This document shows, in pieces, positions 24,601-37,673 of a stretch of 64,000 nucleotides of DNA. Origin of the DNA: Brugia malayi (taxonomy: Eukaryota; Nematoda; Chromadorea; Rhabditida; Onchocercidae); NCBI RefSeq assembly GCF_000002995.4, contig NW_025062479.1, positions 6,875,221 to 6,939,220 on the forward strand. Direction: 5' to 3'. The position numbers and the translations under genes are program-made. A model generated the notes under the pieces. The model searched no databases. It was given only the letters and a program-made list of their open reading frames with translations, and had not been told where the DNA came from. Every line of letters starts with the position of its first letter. The first letter of the stretch is position 1.

Positions 24601-25310
24601 GATGAGACAGTTTAAAGCATGCAAACGGCTGAAACTGATACTCTGATGCTGAAAACAAATTTCTAAACTAAAAAATTCCATATTTATACTATGCGATTCA
24701 GACTATCACTGGAACATCAGACATAGAAAAGATAATCTCAAATCACTGGTGCCAACAGGCAACAGCTATGTTTGTCAATAACTATGAGAAAAAATGAGAT
24801 CAGCAGTATAGTTTGAATTCCAATTTCCCCGGATACAGTTCCACACCTACGTACGTTCGCAAAAACTATGTTGAACCACTCCAGCAATTGATATATGTTT
24901 AAGAGTGTGTCAAATATTGTGTCACATACTGAGTTTGAGAGAGTGAGGCAGTATAAATAAATGAGTGTACGCAGACATGAGGTGGCATGAGAAGATGCTG
25001 CATTTGAAAGAGACATTGTGAGGTTTAAAGAGAACTTCTGTTCGATAGCTGTGAAGGTTGTCAGATATTGATGAGGAAGTTGGTGATAAGTCAGGATTAA
25101 GGATAAACTTGGTCCAGGACTAGCTTTTTACATATTGGCATCTTCATTACCTCAGGAAATGAAGACAGCGTAAGGGGCTAATTTATGTTTCTCTGGAATA
25201 GCTCTAGAGTTTGTGAACCGTTCTTTTGGACAGGACCGTTGAGCATTTGTTTAAATGGAATATAAAATGAAATGTATGTATATGTGAAATGATTAATTTT
25301 GAACAAGAAG
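24601..25310. promoter_or_regulatory. Divergent intergenic region, possible bidirectional promoter
   Basis: Start codons of the ArfGAP (-) and RUN-PH (+) genes face away from each other across 710 bp. I see no conserved box that I can name. The assignment rests only on gene orientation and distance. Confidence 0.4.
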
Positions 25311-28300
25311 ATGATAACGATAGCTCCACTGAATGGATTCAAAAGAGGAGGAAACGGAAGACATTATGCTGAAATCACACAGTCATTTCATCCTCACATC
25401 GAAGCTTCTATTACATATGCTATCACGGATACAGTGGTCGAATGGAGGCGACATTTATTAGACGGTCGACATCAACCTCTTGACTCGAGTTCTGTTGCTG
25501 CACGAAATCTTGTAACGATCTTCGATTTTTTTCTTTCTTACGGGTATGTGTATATCTGTCGGCATTCTTTCTCAGCTCTACATTGCGTAATTCAAGTTCC
25601 GCAGAAAATGATAGCATTGTGAATTAATTGCTATGATTGAATTTTTTTTTTTTTTGTAAATTGATTGCGAGAAAAAAAACACCTCCCTGCAACTGGGATC
25701 TCTCTGTTATTTTGCTTAGGTTTAACAGAGGTAATCGTTTATACTGGGTATTTGTGAAAGAGTTCATGTCGCGCAACGAAATTGACTATCTGAAACGGGA
25801 ATGGCGTGTCACTTCAACACGACAGCTGTCGGTTGCGTGGCTCAAGGATGTTCTCAATAAGCAAACATTATTATATCACTTTCAGGTTCCTAAGTATATG
25901 TTCTTTTTATTCAAAATTACATAGTGCAGATATATTCATCAGATTCACTGAAATCAATTGCCACTCATTCTTTGATATTAAGACTGTTTATGGATATTTT
26001 TTTACTTTGTAGATTGACGAATGGTTTTCTTCTGCTCTCTGCATTGCAATTCTCCATTGTATCTCGCTTCAAATGCTTTTAAAGAACGCTATATTTTAGT
26101 CTTTTCAACAAGATATAGAAACTGTTCGAAAGTTCTACCACAAAGAAGCTGTGATGACGGATCAATCCCTGCTTTCTCGTGTTGTCCAGAAAATGATAGC
26201 TTTTACCGAAGTACAGTTCAAATTTTTGGTTTGTTTTCATTTCAGATGTTTCTATCAGGAAGAGCGCACAGTTTGATCATCTCACTACATTTATCAAATA
26301 AATGAAGGGAACTAGTAGTCTTGCTGGAGGAGTTTGCTCTTTGCTTATGTTGTGTGTTGCTGAAAAATCGTAATTAGTAATTCCAAATTGAAAATGTGGA
26401 AATTCTACCATAAACATTTAATTCTGCACGTTTATTATGTATAGAATATGCTTTCAACCTTTTTAAAGCGAAATCTTTTATTTTATTGTCACTTTACAGA
26501 GCAAAACTTAGTATTTTGTAATCTTCCAGAAACCTTTTGAAAGACGTAACAATATTCCAATAGCAATAATGCGTCATGGTAATCAGCGACCGTCAACATC
26601 AAGTGGCAGTTCCGCTGTTTTATGCAGATATTCACGTGAATTAGAGAGCCGTTCGGCAATTCCCCAAGAATCTCGATTACAATTTTCAACACATTCTCAG
26701 GATGTCTCACCTTTATTGCTTGATGTACCATTACCGGCTGATTTTGTGGAAACTCATACTACATCATTTGATAAAGATATCGCTGTGCCAGAAAACGACT
26801 CGGTAATGCATAATACCTTATTAATAACAATGTTATATTGAATTGCTAAAAGGCATTTGTGAATGTTTTTTGAATAAAAAAGCTATAATTTAAAGGTAAA
26901 TGGGAATGTTCAGGATCAAATTTTCGGTGAATTGCTGAAGCGTAGAAAGAGTGAATCAGCAGATAGTATCCACTGTTGTCTTTCAAAAGAAGATGCATTA
27001 AAAAACACTGTGGATGAAGAAAAACATACCGTTAGTTATCAACAAAAAAGTCAGATGTAATTTCTTCGTGAATATTTTCTGGGTTTCTGCAGGTGGTTGT
27101 CTGTGGCGTATGTTGTTTTGTCCCTCTTTGGAAATTCTTCACCTTATAACAAAAAAAACAAAAAATTACCATCAATACAAAGTTTTCGACTAAAGAAAAT
27201 GTATTCTGAATCATTTATACTTCCCAATTAAGTGCTATTTTGAGCGTCTATGAACTTCATTGAAATTTCGCGCGCATGTCCTTTCAAATCTTGAAAAAAG
27301 ACCATGACTTTTATTCGAAAAATTACAAATCTTCAAGTTATATTAGTAATTAAATAGGGTCTTCTTATTTTTCCAGAACTTTGCTTGCTGATTATATTTG
27401 CTTTGAATACAGTTTCTGTTATAGTTTTTCGGTAGTCATTAGTGTGAAATCAAAACTACTGGAAATCTGGTGCATTATAGTAGTTTAATCATTTATTTAA
27501 ACTTACAGCTGGTTATGTTAATGTCAGAACTTAATGCCTTATAAGTGACCACTTTGCACTTGCAAATTTTACCAAATTCTTATGTTTTAGTGGTGCTTGA
27601 TTTATAATATCACAGATTTGCCGCTTTGCTGTAATGTATGTTTAGGTCAGTAGTGCTGTTGTTTCAACGGATCCTTTCGATATAGCACTGAAAACAAGCT
27701 TGTCAAAAGCAAAATTGTCCGTAGAGGATATTCACTTTAATGAATGTGAATACAGGACATCGCCGATAACAACGTTAGTCGATCTTCCATGTGGCGAAAT
27801 AAGGTGTTTTATTTTTCTCGAATACTGAAAAAACCATTAAAATAGATCAAATGGACCTTTTTCCAAGCCAAAAAATTCATTTCTGGATTCAAATTATAAA
27901 ATAGCGAATCGATATTTGTTCATTTACTGCTTATTTGTTTAACAGTTGAGAAATGGTCTTCAAGGTTGGATATGGGTGAAATGATTGGCCTTAGCATGAA
28001 TGTTTTCAAGCACGACGCCGAAAGGTTTATGCGTTTGTTCCAGGTATCTACTGCTTTTATTTTGTCTTCAAAAATTCCTAATCAGAAATAAAGAAAAATG
28101 AACTACTGCAAGTAATTTTTTTTTCGATTAGGTTGGCTCTGTCGAAAAATTACGGATCTTTAACATGCAAAGCATGTAATGAATTATTATTGCATGTACT
28201 TTTTAAAGGTGTATTCGCATTTCGGTACAGGAGAAATCGAAAGGCGATTATTTGCTCTCTCCAATCAGGCAGCTTATTTGTTATCTGCAGAAAATTTTAT

Positions 28301-29959
28301 AACTTCTAAAAAGTCATATGTTACACGTGCGTATCTACCACTCCGGTACATCAGTAGTGTTCATGTAAGTTATATTCTAGACTATCAGTTGAAAAATAAA
28401 ATGGTTGCTAATCAACATAGATTATTTGTATCGAAGTTTTCAGGTTGGTCCAGACTGGCAAGTGATGTATCTGCATGCTGAGAAAGATTACAATGTATGC
28501 GAAGCTGAAGATGATAAGTTCTTATCAGTCGTGGAAATATGCATGGCATGTAAACAGCTTGGTATCACCATTTTGGATGCTCTGAATTATGCATATGAGA
28601 ATTATGTGTCAAATTTTCAACTCGATAAAATAAAACTAAAAGTTTGCCCTGATCCCACTCCACAGTATCTTATTCGTTTCATATCCAAGGAGTTGCATAA
28701 GGTAACGTTTTTAACTTGTGGAAAGAGTGCTATAATTTATGTCATTTTAAATTAATGTTTCCGTGTAGAAACTAACAGTGGGAGAGCGTTACTGTAAATC
28801 ATGTCATGTGAATATGAATCGTTTGCAGTTTACAGGATGCACCAGTTCTCTATGGATATTATCTTGCACAATGGAGACAAATGAAGCTATATAGCATGAA
28901 TGGAGACGGTTATCAGCACAGTGGTTTTTTGTATCATAAAGAAGTTGGGGGTGGCGTTTCGTGGCTACTTGGCTCAGGCGATTTCCAGCAGAGCTACTTT
29001 CATTTGCAAAATAAAAAAATTTATCAGTTTTCCGACTCTACGTGCAAATTTGGTGAACGTGTTATATCTGTCAGGTATTTTTAAAATAAGTTGGATTTGT
29101 ATTAACTGACAGAAATGAAAAAAATTGCTTTGCAAGAGTTTTTTTTCTAGAGATTCAGTTATTGATGTAGTTGAACTCAAAGGTGATGACCGTTCACCAC
29201 ATATGTTCGAAGTCGTTCTTAAAAACAGCAGAATCCAGTTCATATGTCAGAGCGCTGCTGACATGCACAAATGGATATCACTAATAACTCTTGCAATCAC
29301 TTCTACGGTATGTTGTTTCGTTAATAGTTCGAATGCAAATTGATTATACCCGTATACTTTGATTTGATTTGTTATCGTCTAAAACAAGATTTTCGTAGTA
29401 TTCCACTGAATTAATGGTATAAATAAAATGAGAAAAAATTTGAGAGTTCAGCCCTAATTATACAGTAGAAATTGCCGAGACTGTTACTGTTTGCAGGACA
29501 TGGATGATGAGCCAGCAGCCTGCGTAGTGTGCTTATGTGAAAGTATTTTAATAGCCCAAGAGGGGTTGAACTGTGCAGCTGATGGATTCATGAGATTGCT
29601 GGCTCGCATTGACATGACACATATATCCCAAGCCACGGGAGTATTTGCTGCTGAACGCTCAGCTTGTGTTATCAAAAATGAAGATAAGTTGGAGTGGTTA
29701 TTTATGAGATCGCCAGACGAAGTCGACCGCATGTTAGAACAACTAAATAAGCTTGGGGTAATCTCTTCCACGAATTCGTTTTGTTATTCATATTTGACTC
29801 TGAATATGACGTATTTAGGTAAGGCAAATTAATACAGAAGAAGGTGGTTCATCCCGATTGTCCGCAATTCTAAATTCGATGTCACGCCTTAATGATGCTT
29901 TCCAGTTCGATGATGTTGTGTCGGACGATACGTTTGATACATCACTCGAACTCCGATAA
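25311..29959 (+). CDS. RUN and PH domain protein, PLEKHM2/SKIP-like architecture
   Basis: Likely an adaptor linking a small GTPase (Arl8 or a Rab) on lysosomes or endosomes to motors or tethers. Thirteen exons: 25311-25543, 25720-25885, 26100-26228, 26530-26802, 26896-27030, 27646-27803, 27965-28043, 28209-28364, 28444-28701, 28836-29074, 29151-29307, 29497-29757, 29819-29959; about 794 residues. An N-terminal RUN domain runs from VVEWRRHLLDG to KMIAFTEVQFKFL and includes SVAWLKDVLNKQTLL. A serine-rich linker follows, then a conserved mid region (RRLFALSNQAAYLLSAE). The PH domain runs from YQHSGFLYHKEVGGGVSWLL to the closing helix AADMHKWISLITLAI, and about 140 residues follow it. RUN first and PH last is the PLEKHM2 order. 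One weak joint is 27803/27965, where the phase-correct acceptor is tcttcaag; the better-looking ttaacag 19 bp upstream puts a stop in frame. The start could also be the upstream ATG at 25289, but that frame closes after 27 codons. Confidence 0.85.
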
Positions 29960-31000
29960 CAATGTTGACGCTTTTAAGCTATGCAACTGTTAGTGATAGT
30001 GATGTGAACACTGTGGAACAAGTTGATTTCTGTAGTTGATGTTTAACAACTTACTATAAAACCATATCATTATAAACTATGCAAATTGGCAAGGTACATT
30101 GGTCAATTTTAATAGAACTAGTTCGTGATGCCTAGAGAAAAATCATGTCCAAAAAAATGTCTTCAGAAGTCAAGAATGGAATGGCTACCATTGGCGTGGA
30201 ACATTAATTTCGAAGATTAGGTATAAGTTTTGCAGAATCAATTATTCGCCCTTGCTGTAATCTAGATCGTCCATGTGGGATGCAGTATCTTGTATTTCCA
30301 AGCTCTATCCGTTAATGAATCCCATTCCAAAAAATAAGAACTACGAAATCTATATTCTGTTAGGTACGCAGTTTGGATTCCCACTTTTATTCAGAGCAGA
30401 CTTCCAGATATAGCTACACGAAATTTTTTGCACGATGTGCTGAACACTCGCAGAGTGAGGTTGTTCTAAGAGCGAAGCGGATAAATGGAAACAATTTAAG
30501 AGTTTATGATTAAAGATATTAGAAAAAAGTATCCAGAAAACTGGAGATGAAGTGATCACAAATTATGCCTTATTATCACAAGAGAAAATCACTGGACGCG
30601 ACGTATAAAAATACTCAAAATTTTTATTTCCAGATGGGGTTTGCAGAGTAAAGCATTCTCCGGATGAAGAACTGGATTAAAAAAGTAGTGACAGAGAAGG
30701 CGTTCACACCGCCATCCAAAATTATGCAGAATGTTATGCAGCAATTATTAATATTTTTGGGGCCAACTGGAATGCACTTATATATGCAATTTGTTTGTTA
30801 TTAAAAATCATGTTAAATAATGAAATATCTTTAAGTATATACAAAATATTTGGAAAAAGCCAAAAATTAAGCAACGTGCAGTGAATAGGGAAGAAGGGGT
30901 GAGAGGAAGGATAAAATTATAGATGCAAGCGCATCGTAATGAAAATGCATTATAACATTCGTTTCGGAAAGCTGACCATACGACTGGTCATATGAACAAA
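29960..31000. other. Convergent 3' intergenic region
   Basis: The stop codons of the RUN-PH (+) and epsin (-) genes face each other across 1.04 kb. I see no gene. A tttatt at about 30623, AATAAA on the minus strand, could serve the epsin transcript. Confidence 0.5.
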
Positions 31001-33665
31001 TTAGCAGAATGGATTGGTAGATTGGGTTGGCACCGACGTAGGGACTGGCATCAGTGGTGGCTGCACAGCTGACTGGACGGAATTTCCTGTTGACGGTATG
31101 CGGCTTTGACTCATCATTTCATTAAGCGATGGTGATGGGCGCTGTTGAACGATAAATGGATTTACTGGTACCGTTGCGCCAGTACCAGAAAGAAATGGAT
31201 TGCTGGCTGAAATAAGATCTCTGGAAGTGTTAGATGAACTTATCTTTAAGGTGTTTTATACGAATGAAGGTCTTTGTGGCATCTATAATACGAAACTGAA
31301 GGGGAAGAAAAGAAAACCTGGTTTTGCGTTGCTATTTGTTGTCCCAAGCAGATTGTCTAAATTTACAAGGGATGAATTTTCACCGAGAAAACTCTCGGGT
31401 GTTTTTGTGTTGCTTCTTTGTTTAGAAGAATTCTCCTCAGAACTGGGAACCGCAGCTTGACTGGTTAGCGAAGGCAGAGTAGCCCATGGGTCAACAGAGT
31501 TTGTTGTTACTCCGGTTGTTGGAGGTGCTAACATCCACGGGTCATTAATAGTCGTTTGGATGTTTGAATATAGCGATGATCCTAAAAATACAGTTTCTTT
31601 GCCTACCTGAACAAAAACCTCGATATTTTTAAGTGTATGCACTTTCACTTATGTGATCTCTATCCTTGCCTTTTCTTTCTTCAAGAGCTTACAAGTAGTG
31701 TTAAAAAGCTTCAATTTTGTTAGGAAAGAATATACTTTGTTGGGAACAGGAAATGACTCTCAATGTTAAAGCACCAACCAACGATTGCTGCAGGAGTAAT
31801 ATCAGAGGCCGGTGCCCATGGATCAGCAACTGGTCCACCCCATGGATTTGGAGTTGTCTGTTCAGCAGGTTGTCCCACTCCCAGTGACAACAAGTCATCG
31901 ATCGCACTTTGCGAAAGAGTTGAACTTGGCACTGTGTTTTGACCAGCAGCATCCATGGAATTCATCCGTTCGATTTCACGACGACTTTCATTTAATGCCA
32001 TCTGAATTCCTCTGAATTTAACATCGATGCCCATTTCCAATACATAATACAGGCATATTTATTTTTGCTCATTATATAACCTGTTTTTCAGAATACCCAT
32101 TTTTGGCATTACTGAAATGTCTGATACGTATTACAACATATCATACCATAGAAAATTCTATCAAATGAATACTTAGGATCTCTTAAAAACATAATTTTTG
32201 GAATACCTGTAATCCAATGTCATCCTTTTTCCTCAGTTCCTCTTCTTTCTCATTTTCTTCCCGTGACAATACAAGCGCAATCTGTAACTGCATTTCTTCT
32301 TCACCAGCACTTGCCGGTCGTGCATCTTCCAGTTCTGATTCTAAAAAACATCATTTAAATCATGGAAACAACGTCTTCCTCACTTGTTGTACTAATACAG
32401 CAGTAGAACTCCAAATCTCACATCTTGTTTCTTCCAATTCTAATTCTAAAAAACACCATTTAAATCTCATATCTTGCTAAAACATGAGAATCTCATAAAA
32501 GCCTGAAGACAAAATATACCAAAGGCAGCACCAATATCGCTTTTACGCATATGTCGTATAGAACCATCTGAAGAGATACCGGAACCACACATGAACTTCT
32601 TCCTAGTCATCATGAACTTGGTTCGTTCATTTTTAAGTCGTTCTTCGTCATACAGCAGACTAACCATTTGTTTTGCTTTCTCTCGTACATTCATACCCTG
32701 GTCTCTATTGTCTTCAATATATTGGAAATCTTTTAATGTCTCAATCGAGTAGATATTTTCTCGACACTGTTGAGCCACTTTCTCACTGCCACACTAAAAT
32801 AGATATCAACGTGTTGCATGAATTCATGTACGTATTTGAAAATAAACAGCACTGCACAGCAAAAAAAAGCATCCATAAAAATGTAAATCCAAAACAAGAA
32901 TCAAATTTCTGACTGTAAATTCATATCTTCCCGACAAGTTTCTGAAGAGCCAAATATAAACCAATCTAAGGAAATCTAACCTTTATCAAATAATCCAAAA
33001 GAACAAGACTTTTGTACACATGCCTCCAATTCTTACCATGATCATTTAATCTTTTCCAAAGCATTGACATAATCTCAGTAAATGACATTGGATTATGCGT
33101 TAAATCTGCGATTTCGGACATTAGCGCCGTAGAGGGTCCCCAAGGATCATTACTGCAACACATCATTCTCACAGAAACCAATTCTTTTATGAAACATACA
33201 ATAGTAAAAAAGTGACAATAGTGATATAATAACAAACTACGAAATGCTTAATGCAAACAACTTTTTGAATTTCACTTTGGTTTTGGGTAAATTTACTAGC
33301 TTACTTGCTTTGAGGGCATTTTTAAGTTTTTCTATCTCATTTTATGAAATATGGAAATTGGCTTGCATAATGTCGTTTGTCATTCACAGACCATGTTTTC
33401 TGTCTCATTTTTCCGAATAACTTCTTTTCATTAAATCCTGTTTCGTATACCTGGGATCTATGAATACGAAGGAAGTATAGCTTAGTCTCGTAATACAAAA
33501 GAAAATGGAAGCTCCGATTTAATGAATACTGCTATTTCCCAGACTGACTCTGAAACTATTAAACCCATAAATTCGTCACCTGGTAGCTTCTCGAACTTTA
33601 ACTTGTGCGTCCGAGAAATTATAAGCGACATTTTTCACTTGACGTCTGATAGTTGAAATCGACAT
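31001..33665 (-). CDS. Epsin: ENTH-domain clathrin adaptor
   Basis: Binds PI(4,5)P2, bends membrane and brings ubiquitinated cargo to clathrin pits. Seven phase-consistent exons: 33665-33580, 33152-32981, 32793-32520, 32340-32207, 32001-31779, 31581-31318, 31206-31001; 452 residues. The ENTH domain opens MSISTIRRQVKNVAYNFSDA, continues NDPWGPSTALMSEIADLTHN and includes WRHVYKSLVLLDYLI and QYIEDNRDQGMNVREKA. Two ubiquitin-interacting motifs follow: one around EEMQLQIALVLSREE, and one formed exactly at an exon joint (DIGLQ|MALNESRREIE). The middle carries DPW adaptor-binding motifs (VADPWAP, INDPWML, SVDPWAT). The C-terminus carries three NPF motifs for EH-domain partners, the last as STNPFC-stop. 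Domain order and size match animal epsins. Confidence 0.95.
32325..32466. repeat. 37-bp direct duplication across an epsin exon-4 acceptor
   Basis: The 37 bp at 32325-32361 span the acceptor and first codons of epsin exon 4. They recur at 32430-32466, inside the preceding intron, with three substitutions. The second copy keeps a ttttttag acceptor and the start of an open frame (ELELEE against ESELED) but has no evident donor. It is probably a decoy or decayed exon start made by tandem duplication. Confidence 0.8.
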
Positions 33666-36600
33666 CGGAACACCTAATAATAGACATAAATCTGATGTCG
33701 AGCAATTCGTAGTCGTAATTAGATACAATGTACAAATGAACTGATATGAGACGAATGAAACTGAACACAAAATATTAAATTCATCCATTCTGCATGTATA
33801 CATTGGAGATATGGACAAAACCAAAGCGAGGTAATTCTATCAAAAAAAGAAAAAAAAAAACGCCCGAACTATATAAAATTAACACAACAGAAGCAGTCTC
33901 AGCATTTTCTTTTTTTTACTGGTTTCAGTTTCGTTTTACATGAACGGATATTTTATACTATATTTCACTATACAACACTCCAACTGACTGTGATAATCAC
34001 CTACCTATCCACCACACCCACTAAAGAATCATTAGTGTAAGCGACATTACTGGAATACTAGCAAAGTTACAAAAGAACCCTCCAATATATCCTGACCTTC
34101 GTGAGTTGATGACGCTCCAAGTAATGAAAGTAATGAAAGCTACTTACTGGAAGAATTAAATGAAATGAACTGGTAGTGTTCCACGACAGTAATTCCTAAC
34201 CATTTAAATGTCAATTTAATTTTAAAACAAAAAATAAATCTGAATTTCATAAAGTGGTAACAATAAACAATAATCCTGCTAAACTGAATAGAAGATAAAC
34301 AAATGTTTTGTGTCAAAAACAAAAAACCAGAAATATTCGCCTAAAGATCATTAGATTTAAGTGTCGGTACAAATATATCACCAATTCTTCCTCTTCTCTC
34401 TATACACACGAAGTTGCCTAAGGAAGCCTGCAAAATAGAAAATCATTGGATAAAAGCAATGTTGAACAGTTGGCATTGTAGCGACTCTTCCCAAACCACC
34501 ATCTGATCTCTGTTATCATCTATTCGTTGTTTATCCACCACTCAACATAGTCTGTCACAAAACTGTCAATCCTAACCTATTGACATGCTAATCCTCACAA
34601 TCTCACCACTCCATACCAGTCCTCACCTCCACGTACCACTCAGCACGCATACGAGAATTCACATCAAACATCCACGTCAGGCATCGGCCTGCCGCAAAAT
34701 ACTGCTAAAGTTCGTCGGGAGGAAGGATACGAACCAAGTTGAAATAGAGTTTCTCGGAAAGTAGAGTGACCTGAGTTGTTTGGGTGAAGGAGGGAGTTTC
34801 TTCCACCGTTTCTCCTTTTTATAGCTGAGGACGATCAGTTACTTCAACATGACATGTTCCCTCTCTTCTTGTCATTGATGTCATAAGTTCATAAGTTATG
34901 GCTTCATTTCGGTGACAGCTGACAAGTGTGCACTAATAGCTAGACAGCGTGTAGTTTCGATTGGATTTCGATTGAAATTGACGCTCTAATCTATTCTGAA
35001 TAAAATATGAGCGACATATTCTAGAGGCAACACATTCACTAATTTTCTTCAGTAAAACCTAATAGTGTCAAAGAGCGAACTTTTGCAACTTTCCTTTGCC
35101 TTTCACTATGTACTCTTATCAACCGATTTCAACAGAATCGTACAAAACATTCTCGTATATATATTCTCAAAAAGATTTCCTTTAAACGATAACATGAAAT
35201 ACTTTCATAATGGACTTTCGTCGAGTCACTCAGGTCATTACTGCATCGTAATAAATAAATATAGTTAATGAAACTCAGGATAACTGGTCTGCAAAACGTG
35301 GTAGAGATTAACAAGTTTGAAAGGACTTGACCAGGAAAAGGACAGTGTGAAAATGTGCCAAATCAAAATGAAAAAAATAAGTGCAATTCCATCCGAACAT
35401 TATATGTTACACTATGTTCGTTTGTCATTTGCTGAAATTTCTATTTAGACACCCAACGAATGAGTCGGAGCAAACAGCGATGAATGTTTCTACTTGACGG
35501 TGTTATTAGGTTTATTTTCCATGCTCATAGCCACAGTTTGAAAGTTTCATGATATTGCTAGTTATGAGAAGTGGAATATTTAGATGAAGAAAACAAAAAA
35601 TATTTATATGAAAAAAATATATGAATAAGAAGTGCGGAAAGTTGAGTTGTAAAGGATCCGAGAAAGTGGAAGGTGAATACTTGTTAGTCCTCTGAAATGG
35701 ACTGAAGCAATATAATAGTTAAGAAAGGTTACTCTGGTTACTTGTTAAGTTGGATTAACAAATCTAACTACTTGGAACTAGAATTGAAGGGTTTAAATTC
35801 AAATGAAATCAGAGCAAGAAAACCAAATAAAGCTTAAACAGAGGAGAACGTGTATATACACCTATTAGCCTGAAAGTCTACATTTTGTTTCTTGTGATTA
35901 ACAAAATGCATGGTAAACGAATTTTTAAGGCATTTTTAAGGGAGCATATAAAAACGATTCCTACTTCTTTAATCGTCAAACACATCTATTATTCCTTTTT
36001 TAATAGCTGAAAAAATTTTTGAAATCCATTGACTAATTATCCTCAGCCATTTTTTTTGTGTGAAATTTTAAAAACTAAAGCTGTACGAATGTCAGATTTA
36101 AGCAATATGGAAATACCAATAATTTGTGATTAATTGTTCAACTAAACCGGAAATTTTTTTCGTTCCTTATAAAATAATGAAACCTAACTTAGAATTAGGA
36201 CGAACTTAAGCAACCTTTCATCTTATATTTTTCAGTGCTACGTTAGCCGAGTCTTTTGCCACATTCAATCTGTTATATTTCTACTTAAAAAATAGTTTTA
36301 TTTAATCAGACGTGTACTAATGTTTAATTGTGGACGGAGAAAGTTCATAGATATGAGGTCTGAACAGGTACTGCATTTTAATTGTTTTTAATTATTTACT
36401 TACATAGTGCAAACAATACAGTTGATCAGTTCATTAATTTAACATCTTTGAAAGTACTCTTGTGCCATATTTATTGTATGAAATCCAACTTTCTTTTTGT
36501 ATTCATTGGTTCAGTGGAGTACTACAGGAAAATGCTAAGCAGTCACAAAAGTGAGACAAAGAAGCTTATGCTGAATATTAAAGTTACACAAGAATGTTCT

Positions 36601-37508
36601 TCCATGTAACGTGCTGCATACTCCTGAAAGCCTGCCAAAACAGTTGCACCGTTTTATGGAGCGGATAAATTCAGGTCAAATCATTTGTCGATGAGGTGCG
36701 TAGATTGTGTTATGCGCTCAGGTTTCGAACAAATAATTCTCAGATGTACACCGGTTGGACAGTGCCTGATGTACAGGAATTGATGCGTAAGAAGGGTGAG
36801 CACTGAGAAAGATACTGAAGAAGAAAGGAGAACTCTCACCCCTTTCTCCATTCTTTTCAAAACTACTTCTATTTGTCTTTCATTGTATTCGTTTGACCAG
36901 TGACCTAAAAACGCTAAGAAAACCGGATTCTGGACATGGCTATAACGACCTGTCGACCTCTGCATCCTTTTTTTATTCAGAACCTTAAACTACTCCTAAT
37001 GTGGTACGTACTTACCTATAATTCAAGAATTCCTCCTAACTGTAGATGACTATAGCGCTATAAATGCCTGCACTAATAATATTTATTGTCAGCACCCTAA
37101 TAACCATTTTAGCACTGCCGTAAACGGCGCCATAGTATAAAGTAAAGGACCAGATTTGTCATACTTATTAGTGGAAGATTTCATTTCCACAATTATTTCA
37201 TATGATAAATTAGTATATCACTGAGTTCATAAATGTATCAACCTGTATGTCTCGCATTGTTAGTAGACATGGTACATGTATAAAAACTCCGATGGTGAGT
37301 GAGAAAGACAAGATAGAGAAGAAATGGAAATCCGAGGAATCTGATCTACTGCATAGACAAAGGAGCAAAATGGTCAGTTGAAACGGTCATTGTGTTGCTG
37401 GTTTGTGCATTTTTATTTTTTGTAGACATATTTCCAGCTGACGTTTCACAACGATTCGTTAGTGCAGTTTCAGTTCAAATTAACTTTTATTTTCATTTGT
37501 TGTAGATC
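33666..37508. other. Intergenic stretch without a recognised gene
   Basis: It contains the epsin promoter side (33.7-34 kb). A slightly GC-richer segment at 34.4-34.9 kb has no open frame of note. Frames at 36382-36609 (+) and 36681-36965 (-) lack supporting splice sites or recognisable motifs. Nothing else could be supported. Confidence 0.45.
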
Positions 37509-37673
37509 ATGAAGGTCTTCAATTTTCCTATCTCGGTGAGAAGCTTTATCATAATGACCACTGCACTTTCGATCCTCGGAATTAGAGCTTACAGCATTCC
37601 ATATCATCACACCTTTTTTAAAATGAATGAAGGTCTTATGAATAGAGATTTCAGTTCCTTAGAAGTATTCTAA
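37509..37673 (+). CDS. Candidate small secreted peptide (54 codons) or first exon
   Basis: An ATG lies 3 bp after a good acceptor (catttgttgtag at 37505), which would suit spliced-leader trans-splicing. The frame starts MKVFNFPISVRSFIIMTTAL, a plausible signal peptide with a hydrophobic core and likely cleavage near AYS|IP. A short mature part rich in H, F and N follows, ending in a stop at 37671. It has no cysteines and no obvious dibasic repeats. A donor-like gtattc at its last codons could join a further exon. The phase would fit the 39.37-kb exon, but that exon has its own start and looks like a zinc-finger N-terminus. A chance ORF cannot be excluded. Confidence 0.35.
   Translation: MKVFNFPISVRSFIIMTTALSILGIRAYSIPYHHTFFKMNEGLMNRDFSSLEVF

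Noticed and set aside
26013..26099. Open stretch IDEWFSSALCIAILHC as part of the RUN domain
   Set aside because: Removing it gives a normal RUN spacing between LNKQTLLYHFQ and QQDIETVRKFYH; keeping it ends in a stop.
28770..28835. Zinc-finger-like peptide (GERYCKSCHVNMN) before a PH exon
   Set aside because: That frame hits a stop shortly after. The joint 28701/28836 (tttacag) is phase-correct and continues the family sequence, so the stretch is intronic.
29484..29771. Minus-strand ORF opposite the RUN-PH gene
   Set aside because: Antisense shadow of exon 29497-29757, which fits the plus-strand gene in phase.
31200..31460. Plus-strand ORF over epsin exons
   Set aside because: Antisense shadow of the epsin C-terminal exons.
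36700..36740. Sequence resembling a tRNA B-box (GGTTTCGAAC)
   Set aside because: No A-box at the right distance and no acceptor-stem pairing.
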